From Chara braunii (Eukaryota; Streptophyta; Charophyceae; Charales; Characeae), in contig BFEA01000378.1 in NCBI GenBank assembly GCA_003427395.1, forward strand, positions 265,111 to 287,391: DNA of 22,281 nucleotides, in the 5' to 3' direction. Under the pieces are notes generated by a model. That model was given only the letters and a program-made list of their open reading frames with translations. It did no database searches and was not told the origin of the DNA. The position numbers and the translations under genes are program-made. This document shows positions 1-8,606 of the stretch, piece by piece. Positions within the stretch are counted from its first letter, which is position 1; each line of letters starts with the position of its first letter.

Positions 1-792
1 CAACTACTCCCTCTATCTCCGGCGGCATTTTCACCGGCTCGCCTGCAGCAGAGACATAAACTAAATACATACCCTCCTCCTGATTTTGCTTATAATAATT
101 GTAGAACGCGTCCGCACTCATGCACCCGTAGGACTCAATCAGACTACTAGCTTTGAACTTGTGTAATCTGGCGGTCCCTCCACCTGGCAAAGTGTGTTTG
201 ACCACTTTTCGGTTCCAGTCAAACTGGGGTTGTGCCACAGAGAGGTAGTACATACCTAACAACATATCCATGGGAGTTTGTCGCTTACTAGGAACGAGAC
301 ACGATGTCTAAAGTCCCCTCTCGCGTACGGCAAAACACAATCCACATTTTGGAGGTAGTCGTTGACTACCATGCGCTGTTTGTTGGCACAGGTCGACTCC
401 ACAGGTCGACTCCACAGGTCGACTCAGGCGCTCCACTTGCCCCTGTAGGCGCAGCCTCTCAACGCACCCACGACCAATAAAGTTCCGTGTCGAGCAAGTG
501 TCATAATAGGCCCCGGCCTTGCGGCCGCCAATGACAACCTCGCTGACGAACATCTCACCCTTAGGGGCTTTGTTTAAGGCCGTCCAAGAAGCTAGCGGGT
601 CTGATCTAGACCACTCCACTACTAGCTCCTTTAAGGACTCAAACACATTCATCGAACAGAGGCCCGATGGGTCCGAATGTGCTTGTGGGACGACGCTGGA
701 GTCAGTAGCTTGGGCCATCTCTCGAGATGGTGAGGGTGTCTCCACCACCTCGACCCTAGTAGGACCAGCTACAATTCCTACTGGTCGGACAT
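1..792 (-). pseudogene. Ty3-like pro/pol fragment, frameshifted, runs off left edge
   Basis: This is the start of pol from the minus-strand retroelement, read in the -1 frame relative to gag. It encodes a retropepsin-like aspartic protease that would cut the polyprotein. The flap-side strand (FVSEVVIGG) is followed by DTCSTRNFI at about 476-502, where the family has D-[ST]-G. The active-site Gly is therefore Cys (TGC codon). Downstream, MDMLLGMYYLS near 271 corresponds to the second hydrophobic-hydrophobic-Gly motif. Between these, the frame breaks at a 13-bp repeat (387-425), continues in another frame to about 275, then returns to the first frame, which stays open to base 1. A TAG at 308-310 interrupts the first frame. 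The reading is coherent only if both shifts are lesions. RT, RNase H and integrase would lie to the left of the window. The retropepsin assignment is solid; function is very unlikely. Confidence 0.75.
387..425. repeat. 13-bp direct repeat, three perfect copies, inside pro
   Basis: The unit CACAGGTCGACTC occurs three times without interruption (387-399, 400-412, 413-425). Thirteen is not a multiple of three, so each added copy shifts the frame. With two copies the upstream protease frame runs on into the downstream coding-like frame, so the third copy looks like the mutation that broke the frame. Confidence 0.9.
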
Positions 793-799
793 GTTTCCC
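752..799 (-). promoter_or_regulatory. candidate -1 programmed ribosomal frameshift signal (gag/pro)
   Basis: On the minus strand the gag frame contains the slippery heptamer GGGAAAC (799 to 793), phased exactly as X XXY YYZ (codons GGA AAC in gag frame). A 6-nt spacer (ATGTCC) leads to an 11-bp stem: GACC (786-783) plus AGTAGGA (782-776), an 11-nt loop, then TCCTACT (764-758), a 2-nt AG bulge and GGTC (755-752). The gag stop TAG (780-778) lies within the 5' arm. A -1 slip enters precisely the frame of the protease, which is open there. GGGAAAC is a known retroviral slip site (type D retrovirus gag-pro). An alternative 6-bp hairpin GACCAG/CTGGTC overlaps. Sequence and phasing are seen; function is inferred. 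Confidence 0.6.
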
Positions 800-2766
800 G
801 GAGCACTGCGTGAAGAACTGACAACATTGCTACCAACGGGATGCGAGGATCCTACCGCCTGCCCCATCGTGGGCGGGATCTTTTCCGTCACCTTCTTATT
901 GCGGCACTTGAATTGGTTGTGGCCATATTGACCACAACGAATATAGGCCTGCCGTGAGTAACGGTCTCTCCACACGTCCTCTGCAAGACCCGCTTTCTCC
1001 CATGGAGGAGCATTGGGGTCAACTTGACTCCTAGACCGGGAGCCTCCGCGGCGTCTATCGGTTGCCTTACCTTTTTGAGCAACGGCAACGACTACTCCAC
1101 CCTCTGAAGCTTCTACGCTGCCCGCCTCTGAACCTACTCCCTCCTGGAAGTTGCCGTCGAACTCGATGGTTGAACCATCGTTGTCGACAAACATGATGCG
1201 ACCTTTCGCCTGCCAGTTGGGAGGCAGTGTCTTCTTTCTCCCATCCGTAGTGGGTGCCTGTCCATGCCCTATCTTAGCTTCAATGTCTAGGGCCACCTTG
1301 CTGAATGTAGGAAAGTTGTGCATATTGATGTTGGCCTCTTTTGCCAACTGGTTCCTGAGAGGCTGAGAAAAGCATCTCAAGTACGAAGTCAGTAGGACCT
1401 GGGGGTCATAGCTCACCCCTGGGACACAGATCAGACACTCAACAGCGTCGGTGGCTTCCCTTACTGACTTAAACTGCCGCGTGTGCAGTGTGAGGATCGC
1501 ATCAGTGGCCCTTTGGGCCTCCTGAGGATCATGCCACCTTTCTTCCACCATCTTCAAGAAGTCCTCCGATTTCAGGGAGGCCGCCCAAGCGCGGAAGTCA
1601 TGACCATACCCCTGGAGTTGTACCAAACCACTCAGCCATCTTGCTGCACTGACCTCTAGGTAGGAAGCAGCCACAAGCACTTCTTCGTGCGGCAAGGTGA
1701 GTTTACACCTGACGTAGACCGGCACTGCCCTCAACCATGTGTCGAGGTCTTCGCCCCTCTTATCCCCTGTAAAAGGTTTGGGAGCGTCGATGGCCGTCTT
1801 TGGAACCCATTGAGTTTGTCCCGGTCCCTGCACCACTCCGGGCTGTGGACCCGGTGACAGAGGTTGTTGTGCTAGCTGCTGGGGCTGCGTGCCCTGAGGC
1901 TGCACAGGCTGCGAGACAGCAGCCTGCGTGGTGACTGCAACCTGCAACGGAGTTTGAGTGAACACTGTCTGAACAGGAACCTGCAAACTAGTCCCTGCTG
2001 TTACACCTCCTGACAGCGGCATGCCCAGGGAAACGATAGCAACCGATGATGGGGCTACATATAAGGATACCCCTGTCACCGGTGGGACAGAAAAAGGAGG
2101 ATATGGCACGGGCCAGGCACCAGGCCCGGCTGGTGATGGTGCTGCCTTTGCACGGCCTGCCAAAACGGCTAGGCTCTGTTGAATGTCCTGAAGGATGGTA
2201 GTTTGATGCTCCTGCATCTCTATTACACCTAGCAGGGCCCTCCTAACTACCTTCACATCATCATCCATATGCATCAGGTCCATCGTCTCTAACTCCTCTA
2301 TATCTGCCCCTCTCCGCTGCATCCTGGCTCTTCTTCTGATCATTTTTTCCATTTTCGTTTTTCTCTCTCCTAATGCCCGTTGTAGCTGTGCCTCCTGCAG
2401 GGCTTCCTGCTGGATGGCGACATCCTCTGGAGTCAACACCGCGGCCTGGCTTGCCATAACGCCAGTGGACTGGCTCACGGTCTGCGCGACCGTTGACCCG
2501 ACGACACCTGAACTACTGACTTGGGAAGTCTGCTGCGCAGAAGTGACCATGGCTGTAGTGGCCATGGCTGTTGTAGCACCGGCCTCGCTAACTAAAGTTC
2601 TGCTGGTCTCGGCTTCTCTAGCCCTCCTCTGCTGCTGCTGCCTCTCCCTAAGCCGGCGGAACAGAATCCTATCACCCTCCGGTCCTAAGGACACGTGGGC
2701 TATCGGGTGTCTACCTGATCGCAAAATCCTTCGGTCGTCCTCTCTGATGTCCTCCTCGTCGCTCAT
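778..2766 (-). CDS. gag: Ty3-like retrotransposon Gag polyprotein (662 aa)
   Basis: This is the structural protein of an LTR retrotransposon, which forms the cytoplasmic particle and packages RNA. The ATG at 2766 starts an acidic/basic N terminus. A charged, coiled-coil-prone stretch follows (about residues 105-200), then a Gln/Pro/Val-rich low-complexity linker (about 205-325). The retrotransposon gag (capsid) domain begins near residue 330 at APKPFTGDKRGEDLDTWL and runs to about 500, including SYLEVSAARWLSGL. An Arg/Ser-rich basic segment comes next (about 575-590), then one zinc-knuckle-like motif, YIRCGQYGHNQFKC (about 906-945). The first Cys of the usual C-x2-C-x4-H-x4-C is Tyr (TAT codon). 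The frame is otherwise uninterrupted, unlike the other retroelement ORF here, so this copy is comparatively young or selected. It ends at TAG 778-780, next to a frameshift-like signal. The capsid call is confident; the subfamily is not. Confidence 0.85.
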   Translation of the reverse strand: MSDEEDIREDDRRILRSGRHPIAHVSLGPEGDRILFRRLRERQQQQRRAREAETSRTLVSEAGATTAMATTAMVTSAQQTSQVSSSGVVGSTVAQTVSQSTGVMASQAAVLTPEDVAIQQEALQEAQLQRALGERKTKMEKMIRRRARMQRRGADIEELETMDLMHMDDDVKVVRRALLGVIEMQEHQTTILQDIQQSLAVLAGRAKAAPSPAGPGAWPVPYPPFSVPPVTGVSLYVAPSSVAIVSLGMPLSGGVTAGTSLQVPVQTVFTQTPLQVAVTTQAAVSQPVQPQGTQPQQLAQQPLSPGPQPGVVQGPGQTQWVPKTAIDAPKPFTGDKRGEDLDTWLRAVPVYVRCKLTLPHEEVLVAASYLEVSAARWLSGLVQLQGYGHDFRAWAASLKSEDFLKMVEERWHDPQEAQRATDAILTLHTRQFKSVREATDAVECLICVPGVSYDPQVLLTSYLRCFSQPLRNQLAKEANINMHNFPTFSKVALDIEAKIGHGQAPTTDGRKKTLPPNWQAKGRIMFVDNDGSTIEFDGNFQEGVGSEAGSVEASEGGVVVAVAQKGKATDRRRGGSRSRSQVDPNAPPWEKAGLAEDVWRDRYSRQAYIRCGQYGHNQFKCRNKKVTEKIPPTMGQAVGSSHPVGSNVVSSSRSAPGNMSDQ

Positions 2767-3700
2767 AGGCTACAACACTGTGCACTGTCTACACTAGATC
2801 ATTCAAGATGCCTACCGCAACATAGTGCACATACCACCTAATTAGTTCGTGGCTATTTCGGAACAGATATCACTTGAGGTCAACAGGTAAGTCAGATTCC
2901 TACAACTGAAACTATTTTTAGTCTGACTAGTCCGCAAACAGAAGCACCAGGAACAATAAACAGTTCTAACTAATGTTGTCTGTCAGATGTCAATGGCAGT
3001 ACATCTAACTAATCAAAAACATAAAAATAGAATCACTTGTGTGGATAGGACAGCATGGAATTTTCTCGAACTTATCACCTGGAATCAACCCCTCCCTTAG
3101 TTCCCCTGAGTATCTCTTGACGTCAGTGTCCCTGAGCGATCTGGAGAGCGTCGCGTGTCTAAAGGTGTGTGTGTCCGGACCACCCCTGTGCCCCAAGTAT
3201 CCACTGAGCTGGCCAGCCTTGCACGTATATTTATCCTCGGCGTGCCGCGAGCCTTACATCACTGGCTGATCTAGAGGCATTTTAACGTCCGCCCCCAAGT
3301 GACATCAGGAATTATTTTAGGTCGCAGCAGGACGACGATCACAGCCAGCGATATCCCCTTCCCGTGTTTATTTATAGACGCCGGGAGCTCGTCTTTCCTG
3401 TAGGGCTGGCCTGCCCAGTAGTACCCATCTAACAGCGCAGCAAGCCGAACAAAGGACAAGCAGCAAGGTGTGCGTGCTCTACTCCCTGTGGGTTGGCATG
3501 GTGACCGTGACCCAGTGCTTCGTCCAGGGCCCTTCAGAAAGCTCCGCCCATCTCCACCCAGATGCTCCACGTGAGCGCACTCGACACCTCACGATGAGAG
3601 GACTCTCAAGAAGGAACACACAACCTCACGGTAAGACGTGTCAAAGAGGGTAGATAAGGTTAAGAGCAACGTACCTCAAATAGCTGCCCCCAACCACAGA
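2767..3700 (-). other. Leader and probable 5' LTR/promoter side of the minus-strand retroelement
   Basis: No protein homology is seen. The region lies directly upstream of gag. It contains a TATA-like TATAAATA on the minus strand (3369-3376), about 600 bp before the gag ATG, fitting an LTR promoter plus leader. I could not find TG...CA boundaries, a convincing primer-binding site, or a second LTR copy, so the LTR limits are not set. Confidence 0.4.
3369..3376 (-). promoter_or_regulatory. TATA-like box
   Basis: TATAAATA on the minus strand within TCTATAAATAAACACG. Its position and orientation suit a promoter for the minus-strand gag-pol. No initiator or start site can be assigned. Confidence 0.4.
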
Positions 3701-4521
3701 GATAATCTCACCAGATGACCAAATGGCGATTGCGATGACCAGTCACTGCATCGGCACAACCAGCATTATCTCGCTGTTCCACCTCAGCATCAATCGCACA
3801 TTAGATAGTTCTCATCACACTGTCCAGACCGCATTAACACCACGTAGCCTTCCTGGCGATCCCCTCACCTCCTGGGTCACCAACACACTCGTCCCCACCC
3901 TCCTCACTACACACCACTTAGGGGCCTGGCTCTGCCAGCGCCTCCTCCAGATGACAATGCAGCGCGGAACAGGCCACCATAGCCAACTCAGGAACCTGTC
4001 CCTCTCTCTCTCCTCTTGCTCTTCTCTCTCAAGATCCCTTGTCTTGGTCCTCTCGTCCTACCATGCATGCACACTCCTACTGCGAGAATCTACTCTGAAT
4101 GCTACTCACTGAAGACTACCTCTAACTCTTCTATCTCTACTAACATGCTGGCGCAGCTATGGCTGCTTCTGCCAGCCAGCGCCCAGCCCCTTCTTTCCTC
4201 TTGCGCAGCTTCTTCTGCCAGCGCTTCCCTAGCATGCTAGCGCACAAGTGCCTTCAGCACTTCCACACAACAATGCCACTGGAGATCTGCCGTGTGGGGA
4301 GGCTGGCTTGGTTTCTTATACTGCTGGCCTCCCTTCGCGAGGCCTGCATTGGCACACTTGGGTCTTCCCTGTCCCAGACCTCTGCAGTGTGTGTCCCAGT
4401 ACCTTTTCCTTCAGGGTCTGCTGCTGCTTCGGCTTTCAGGCTTGAATTTTGGACTTGGGGTCTGAACCTAGACCTCATGTTAGACTTTGAGTGGACTGGG
4501 ACCTGATCTTTGACTTCCTCT
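3701..4521. other. Gene-free, pyrimidine-rich stretch
   Basis: Short ORFs here give low-complexity Ser/Leu/Thr-rich translations from CT-rich DNA and match nothing I recognise. The part around 4060-4110 resembles the end of the window (22215-22265; both carry a CTACTCT...CTACTCA stretch), so it is probably a dispersed repeat. Confidence 0.4.
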
Positions 4522-4626
4522 GAACAGACACAACTTCAGTCCGAACAGACTCACCTACTGCCTGAACAGACACATGCACTGCACGAACAGACACATGCAC
4601 TGCACGAACAGACACCTACTACCCTC
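4522..4626. repeat. 21-bp tandem repeat, five units
   Basis: Units begin at 4522, 4543, 4564, 4585 and 4606, each with GAACAGAC. The third and fourth are identical (GAACAGACACATGCACTGCAC); the others are diverged. Translation gives EQTHALH-type heptads, but no larger reading frame supports coding. Confidence 0.85.
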
Positions 4627-4845
4627 TGGATGAACAGATGTGTCTTTGAATACTGCATCTGTTCGTCCAGGGGTACAACCGTGACCTTTGACATGACTTT
4701 TGCTTCAATTAGGACGTGACTTTTGACCCAGAGAACATGCCTTTTGATCTGCTTTTCACGAGTTGGGTTCTGGCCGAGTGACCTCACTATGCTGCATTCG
4801 TCATTCAGGGTCTGAATCAAGTAAAAGGCCCATTTAATGTGCACG

Positions 4846-5534
4846 CCTGTTATTCTTTGTGAAGGGGTTGTAGCCCTTGACATCACTGCTGCATTCAATA
4901 TGTATATAAACTCTCGACCAGCGCACCGCGTGATGAATAGTTGCATGTGTGTAAAATTCAGCCGCTTGGCAGGTATTAGTCACATAATTGTCAATGTATC
5001 ATAATGAGAAATTGAGAATTCCTTAGGCAACATCTGACCTATCACAATGACTAGGGTGAAAAGCGCGATTGAAACTCTGAAAATGACAAACGATAACCAG
5101 AGGGTGGTTGTCGTGCCACACAGTATGGGCGCCTTGATGTTTTACTACTTTATGAAATGGGTTGAGACACCTGTTATTCTTTCTGAAGGGGTTGTAGCCC
5201 TTGACATCACTGCTGCATTCAATAGGTATTTAAACTCTCGACCAGCACACCGCGTGATGAATAGTTGCATGCGTGTCAAATTCAGCCGCTTGGCAGGTAT
5301 TAATAACAGAATTGTCAATGTATCATTATGAGAAATTGAGAATTCCTGAGGCAACATCTGACCTATCTTGATCATCATATGTGTTGGGTTCTACAGATTC
5401 GTGATCGCACAATGACTAGGCTGAAAAGCGCGATTGAAACTCTGAAAGTGACAAACGATAACCAGAAGGTGGTTGTCGTGCCACACAGTATGGGCGCCTT
5501 GATGTTTTACTACTTTATGAAATGGGTTGAGACA
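4846..5534 (+). repeat. Tandem duplication spanning PDAT intron and exon
   Basis: Unit 1 is 4846-5169 (324 bp) and unit 2 is 5170-5534 (365 bp). They are near-identical throughout. The length difference is exactly one 41-bp segment (about 5368-5408) present only in unit 2, containing the intron 3' end, its AG acceptor and the first exon bases. Each boundary carries CCTG (4846, 5170, 5535), consistent with a microhomology-mediated duplication joining exon sequence to upstream intron sequence. Confidence 0.9.
5047..5169 (+). pseudogene. PDAT exon, duplicated defective copy
   Basis: This copy encodes the same lipase-motif exon as 5397-5547 (VVVVPHSMGALMFYY, FMKWVETP). It lacks the AG acceptor and the first exon codons because of the 41-bp deletion. 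At its 3' end the duplication junction replaces the donor: after ETP the sequence runs into duplicated intron DNA. The frame then continues through intron to a stop at 5329-5331, which explains an apparent 94-codon ORF. With neither splice site it should not be included in mRNA as a normal exon. Differences from the intact copy (Met for Val, Arg for Lys near the motif) show some divergence since duplication. Confidence 0.85.
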
Positions 5535-5547
5535 CCTGCTCCTTTAG
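5397..5547 (+). CDS. PDAT: PDAT (phospholipid:diacylglycerol acyltransferase), exon with nucleophile motif
   Basis: PDAT moves an acyl chain from a phospholipid to diacylglycerol to make triacylglycerol at the ER; it belongs to the LCAT-like lipase-fold family. The exon follows an acceptor (TTCTACAG, ending 5396) and reads IRDRTMTRLKSAIETLK, then VVVVPHSMG, whose Ser is the nucleophile in the family's H-S-M-G elbow, then FMKWVETPAPL. The donor is at 5548 (TTTAG/GTGAGC). The exon is 151 nt and ends in phase 1. Its spare G joins the first two bases of the exon at 8328 to give APL-GGGGG-P, the run expected in plant PDATs. This phase match across 2.8 kb is strong evidence that both exons belong to one gene. 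Upstream exons were not found in the window. Confidence 0.85.
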
Positions 5548-7069
5548 GTGAGCAAAGGCCAGGATTGCCAATCCTCCTTCCCAGCCCCGTACTCCCCCCC
5601 CTCTCCCCCCTCGCCCCAAACCCCTATCCCTGAGTCACTCATTTTCTTTGATCATTTCCCTCCCTGTCATATTCTACTCTTCAGTTTCTGTAAAGTGCTC
5701 GGTGGTATGCATGAAAACCTTCGGGCTTTTCTCAGTTTGTGATGATGATGCACTAAGGCATCAGTTGGTCAGGTGTGGTTTTGGTCCTCGTATATTTATG
5801 CATCTCTTTATGGTGGTGAAGCCTGAAATTCAATTGCAGCGAAGTTTAGATGGTTATCCTCGAAACTCTGGGCTCTGTTTCGGGTCATGTATCCAGGCAG
5901 ATTCAGGACCTGAAGTTCTTGAAACATAAAGCCAAAAAGGATATAGTGGAGGTGCTGGCACCTCTTCCCTTACTGCCAGCACAGGAAGAGCTCGCCTTTA
6001 GCGTCCTTCCACTCCTGTCCACTTGCTATGGCTACCAGCTATGGTGGCTCATCCGAGCCCAGCGCAGATGTTAAATGGTCAATTCAACTACGAGGATGCC
6101 ACTCCTCTCATCTACTGCTGTAGCTACCCTCTGGATGAACTCCAAGTCCAACCGGTACCCCAGCAGGGGCCTTCTTGATGCAGTGCCAACCAGGAAGATG
6201 AAGATGCAAGTGCACCATGGCCAAAGGTAAGTCTTCTTGGTGGTTTCCACCTCCTTCCTCCTCCTTAACCTCGAACTCACCTCCATAGCCTGGCTGGATG
6301 GTCTTCTCCTGTACCTCTATAACTTAGGCCTTCTCCTACCTCCCACTACTCTTCCTCCATAGCCGTAGAGGTCTTCTTCCTCGCCCTCAACTGCTGGAGG
6401 GACTGCCGGGTAAAATCAGGGGGCTACTCATTGTGCCAAATGATGTGCCCTTGCTCCCTGGCCTCCAGTACTTCCTGGCCGGACACTTCCTACCTCTACC
6501 TGATCTCTCTTGGCTGCACTAGGCGTACCAGGTGTTCCCGCTTTTTGGCAAGAATATCATTGCTGAAACGGATTCCACCTTTGCAGTAGCCGATGCAGAT
6601 CCCAGGGTTCCATCCCTAGTCCTTACCCTACCTGTGTACAGCATCTGTGTCGACCCCAGGAGTTGAACCCACGACCTGTGTCTTTCCCCACAGTTGGTAG
6701 GTTGTCGTAGGTCTGTAGGTTATAGGGGCTCGATCTGTAGACCTGTCGGATAGGAGTCTTAGTGAGCTCTAGAAGTTGTCGCTGTAGCTCCTCCGAAGGG
6801 TCAAGGTCGTAGCTGCTACAGTCCTGAAGGGTCAAGGTCGTAGCTGCTACAGTACCGAAAGGCCAAGTCCACGGTCTTCCGGAAGGTCCGGAAGTGGCCT
6901 TTCGGGTACTATCCACAGTAGACCGAGGCAAGTGGGCAAGTGGTGAAGTCCACCGGTGCTGAGTCCGCGGTACCCAGTCCCAGTCAGTCTCAGTCCAGTC
7001 AAGCAAGTACCATGTGGGACTGCACGCACCAGGGGCATGGGAAAGGGGCAGACCAACGAGCTACAGAAG

Positions 7070-7076
7070 TATAAAT
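7070..7076 (+). promoter_or_regulatory. TATA box of solo LTR copy 1
   Basis: TATAAAT, conserved at the same place in the second LTR copy (10356-10362) within ACAGAAGTATAAATCAAGAG. Confidence 0.5.
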
Positions 7077-7253
7077 CAAGAGGCAGCGCCCAGCCATTCA
7101 TTCATTCCTGCGTAAGCCATGCGGGAGCGCTGCCACAGCGACTTGTGCGAGGTGGTCTGCAGTATGCCCGAAGACAATGTGGGCGAGAAGGAGAGTTTAG
7201 CCATAGCAGTAGAGGTAGTAGCGGCCATAGCCGCCATAGCTGAGAGAAGGGTG

Positions 7254-7255
<2 letters not shown>

Positions 7256-7284
<29 letters not shown>
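7256..7284. repeat. (GT)n microsatellite
   Basis: Perfect TG/GT dinucleotide run inside the solo LTR. The other LTR copy has only a short, interrupted version. Confidence 0.95.
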
Positions 7285-7287
<3 letters not shown>

Positions 7288-7768
7288 AGTGTGACGCGTG
7301 TGGGATATCCAGGGTGATCCTGTGTGTGAACAGCAGAGTTGGGTGAGTGACGAACAGAGAGTTGTACAGGCGCTGATGCGCCATAGCCATCTGCAGTGAG
7401 CTTGAATCTGAACTGTGTTCTGAGTGGGAGCTTGGCGCCAGTTTGCTGCGCTACCTGTTTACATGCATGTGAGGTGTGAAAGAAAGCGAGTCTGATTGCA
7501 TTGCAGTTTGATATCTACCTGCAGGACCTGAATCTACCGCTCAAAGCTATCTAAATCCCGCCATCATGACCTAACGGGCATCTACCAGACCCTTCTAAGT
7601 ATACTGGACTTACGGAAATATCTCTACCGGGTCCGGTCCGTAACAAATTCTACTTATGTCCCTGATCGTCCTACTAACCTTGGTATGTCTGGTACGGTTA
7701 ACTTTCACGCCTGTCCCTGGTCCTACCCTTACTTCCTGTCGGACAGGGGTAGGATATGACCTATGTAC

Positions 7769-7842
7769 CAATGGGCCTAGCTCAGTTGTGTACACCAATG
7801 AACTGTTGAGGTGCAGACTTGAGTTCGAGTCCAGATGGAACA
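7769..7842 (+). repeat. tRNA-like sequence (possible SINE head)
   Basis: TAGCTCAGTTGT (7778-7789) matches a tRNA A box and AGTTCGAGTCC (7822-7832) a B box, at normal Pol III spacing. The D and acceptor stems do not pair well, so this is not a working tRNA. An A-rich stretch follows at about 7914-7931. A SINE or tRNA relic is the likely explanation. Confidence 0.4.
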
Positions 7843-8327
7843 AGATGAATGAATTTCGGAATTGCCTGGGGCCATTCTGTTTGGCGATGATATCTCAAGG
7901 CTTTCGCCCGTGATTAAAAAAAATAAAAAAGGATATTATGTATGTATGCCATGTGCTTTCCCTGTCCAGATGATGTCTGTATGCCATCCTTCCCATCTGG
8001 GTAGGACCACCCTATCCTGCCCAGATGATGGACATATGATGTGTGTTTGGTGATGATGTATGTGTGCCATGTGCAGGGTTGTCAGACTGCATTTTTTCTC
8101 AGCAAACAGAGCAAAACAGGCACAGATTCGGAAATCTCAGCAATCAGATTAAAAAGTCAGCGTGTTCTAAGAAAGTTGTGCAATTCTCAGACTTCAATCA
8201 TTGCATTTGTAAGCTTTTGGTAGTTGTTTGCTATTTCCTATCTTTAGCATGGCCATTTGGATGATGGTACATGGTGAGCTGGAGCTGGTTTTCCTGATTG
8301 GTGGGCTGTTGATTGGCATGCTTCCAG

Positions 8328-8470
8328 GGGGAGGTGGTGGTCCTACATGGGTGAATGACCATGTGGCAGCATGTATCAATATCGGGCCCCCTTACCTTGG
8401 AGTGCCGAAGGCTGTTGCAGCACTTCTGTCTGGAGAAATGAGAGATATGGCAGAGCTTCGAGCTATGGCA
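8328..8470 (+). CDS. PDAT: PDAT exon following the nucleophile exon
   Basis: This exon begins after the acceptor CTTCCAG (8321-8327) with two bases that complete a split Gly codon. It encodes the Gly run, then PTWVNDHVAACINIGPPYLG, VPKAVAALLSGE and MRDMAELRAMA. These match the region after the nucleophile elbow in plant PDATs (N-I-G-x-P-x-L-G-V-P-K-A-V). I placed the end at 8470, before GTTGAG, because the family resemblance stops there; it gives 143 nt ending in phase 0. That donor is the least certain part. No later PDAT exons, including those with the remaining catalytic residues, were found in the rest of the window. The gene is therefore either split by a very long intron, rearranged, or incomplete here. 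Confidence 0.8.
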
Positions 8471-8606
8471 GTTGAGTATCAGTGTGGAACCCTGATTTGG
8501 TCAGCTCCCATGTCACCAGCGGTTGTTTTTCATTGCTTGATATTTATTACGCCCTTCAAACTGCATACTTCCATTCTGGCTATCAACGGTCTTTCTCATG
8601 TGTCTG

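Larger units (their letters stand above)
6564..7500 (+). mobile_element. Solo LTR, copy 1
   Basis: A 937-bp unit starts TGAAACGG and ends CTGATTGCA, so it has the TG...CA ends of LTRs. It is flanked by a perfect 4-bp target duplication TTGC (6560-6563 and 7501-7504). Inside are a duplicated GGTCAAGGTCGTAGCTGC-type motif (about 6795-6855), a TATAAAT box (7070-7076) and a (GT)n run (about 7256-7284). The same family recurs at 9808-10762 with its own target duplication. No internal retroelement genes adjoin it, so it is a solo LTR. The orientation follows the TATA box. Confidence 0.8.
5548..8327 (+). other. PDAT intron with inserted repeats
   Basis: The intron is bounded by GTGAGC at the donor and CTTCCAG at the acceptor. 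It contains a solo LTR (6564-7500), a tRNA-like A/B-box element (about 7769-7842) and repeats of a GTATGCCAT-type motif (about 7940-8080). The stretch 5640-6560 holds short ORFs, none recognisable. Confidence 0.7.

Noticed and set aside
2414-2797. 127-codon + strand ORF
   Set aside because: It is antisense to the gag N-terminal region, with no recognisable domain.
2829-2842. Primer-binding site (minus-strand TGGTATGTGCAC) for the minus-strand element
   Set aside because: Only the first six bases fit the initiator-Met type site, and no LTR end adjoins it.
5047-5331. 94-codon ORF as a separate gene
   Set aside because: It is the duplicated PDAT exon read on into duplicated intron DNA; both splice sites are missing.
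5952-5982. 9-bp inverted repeat GTGCTGGCA/TGCCAGCAC as a terminator or regulatory hairpin
   Set aside because: It is isolated in an intron, without a T run or neighbouring gene; chance is adequate.
5850-6074. 74-codon + strand ORF in the PDAT intron
   Set aside because: No recognised domain, no splice or start context, and it lies inside the phase-matched intron.
7940-8080. Possible CRISPR-like or regular array of ATGCCAT-containing units
   Set aside because: Units vary in length and sequence, with no uniform spacers, in a eukaryotic intron.
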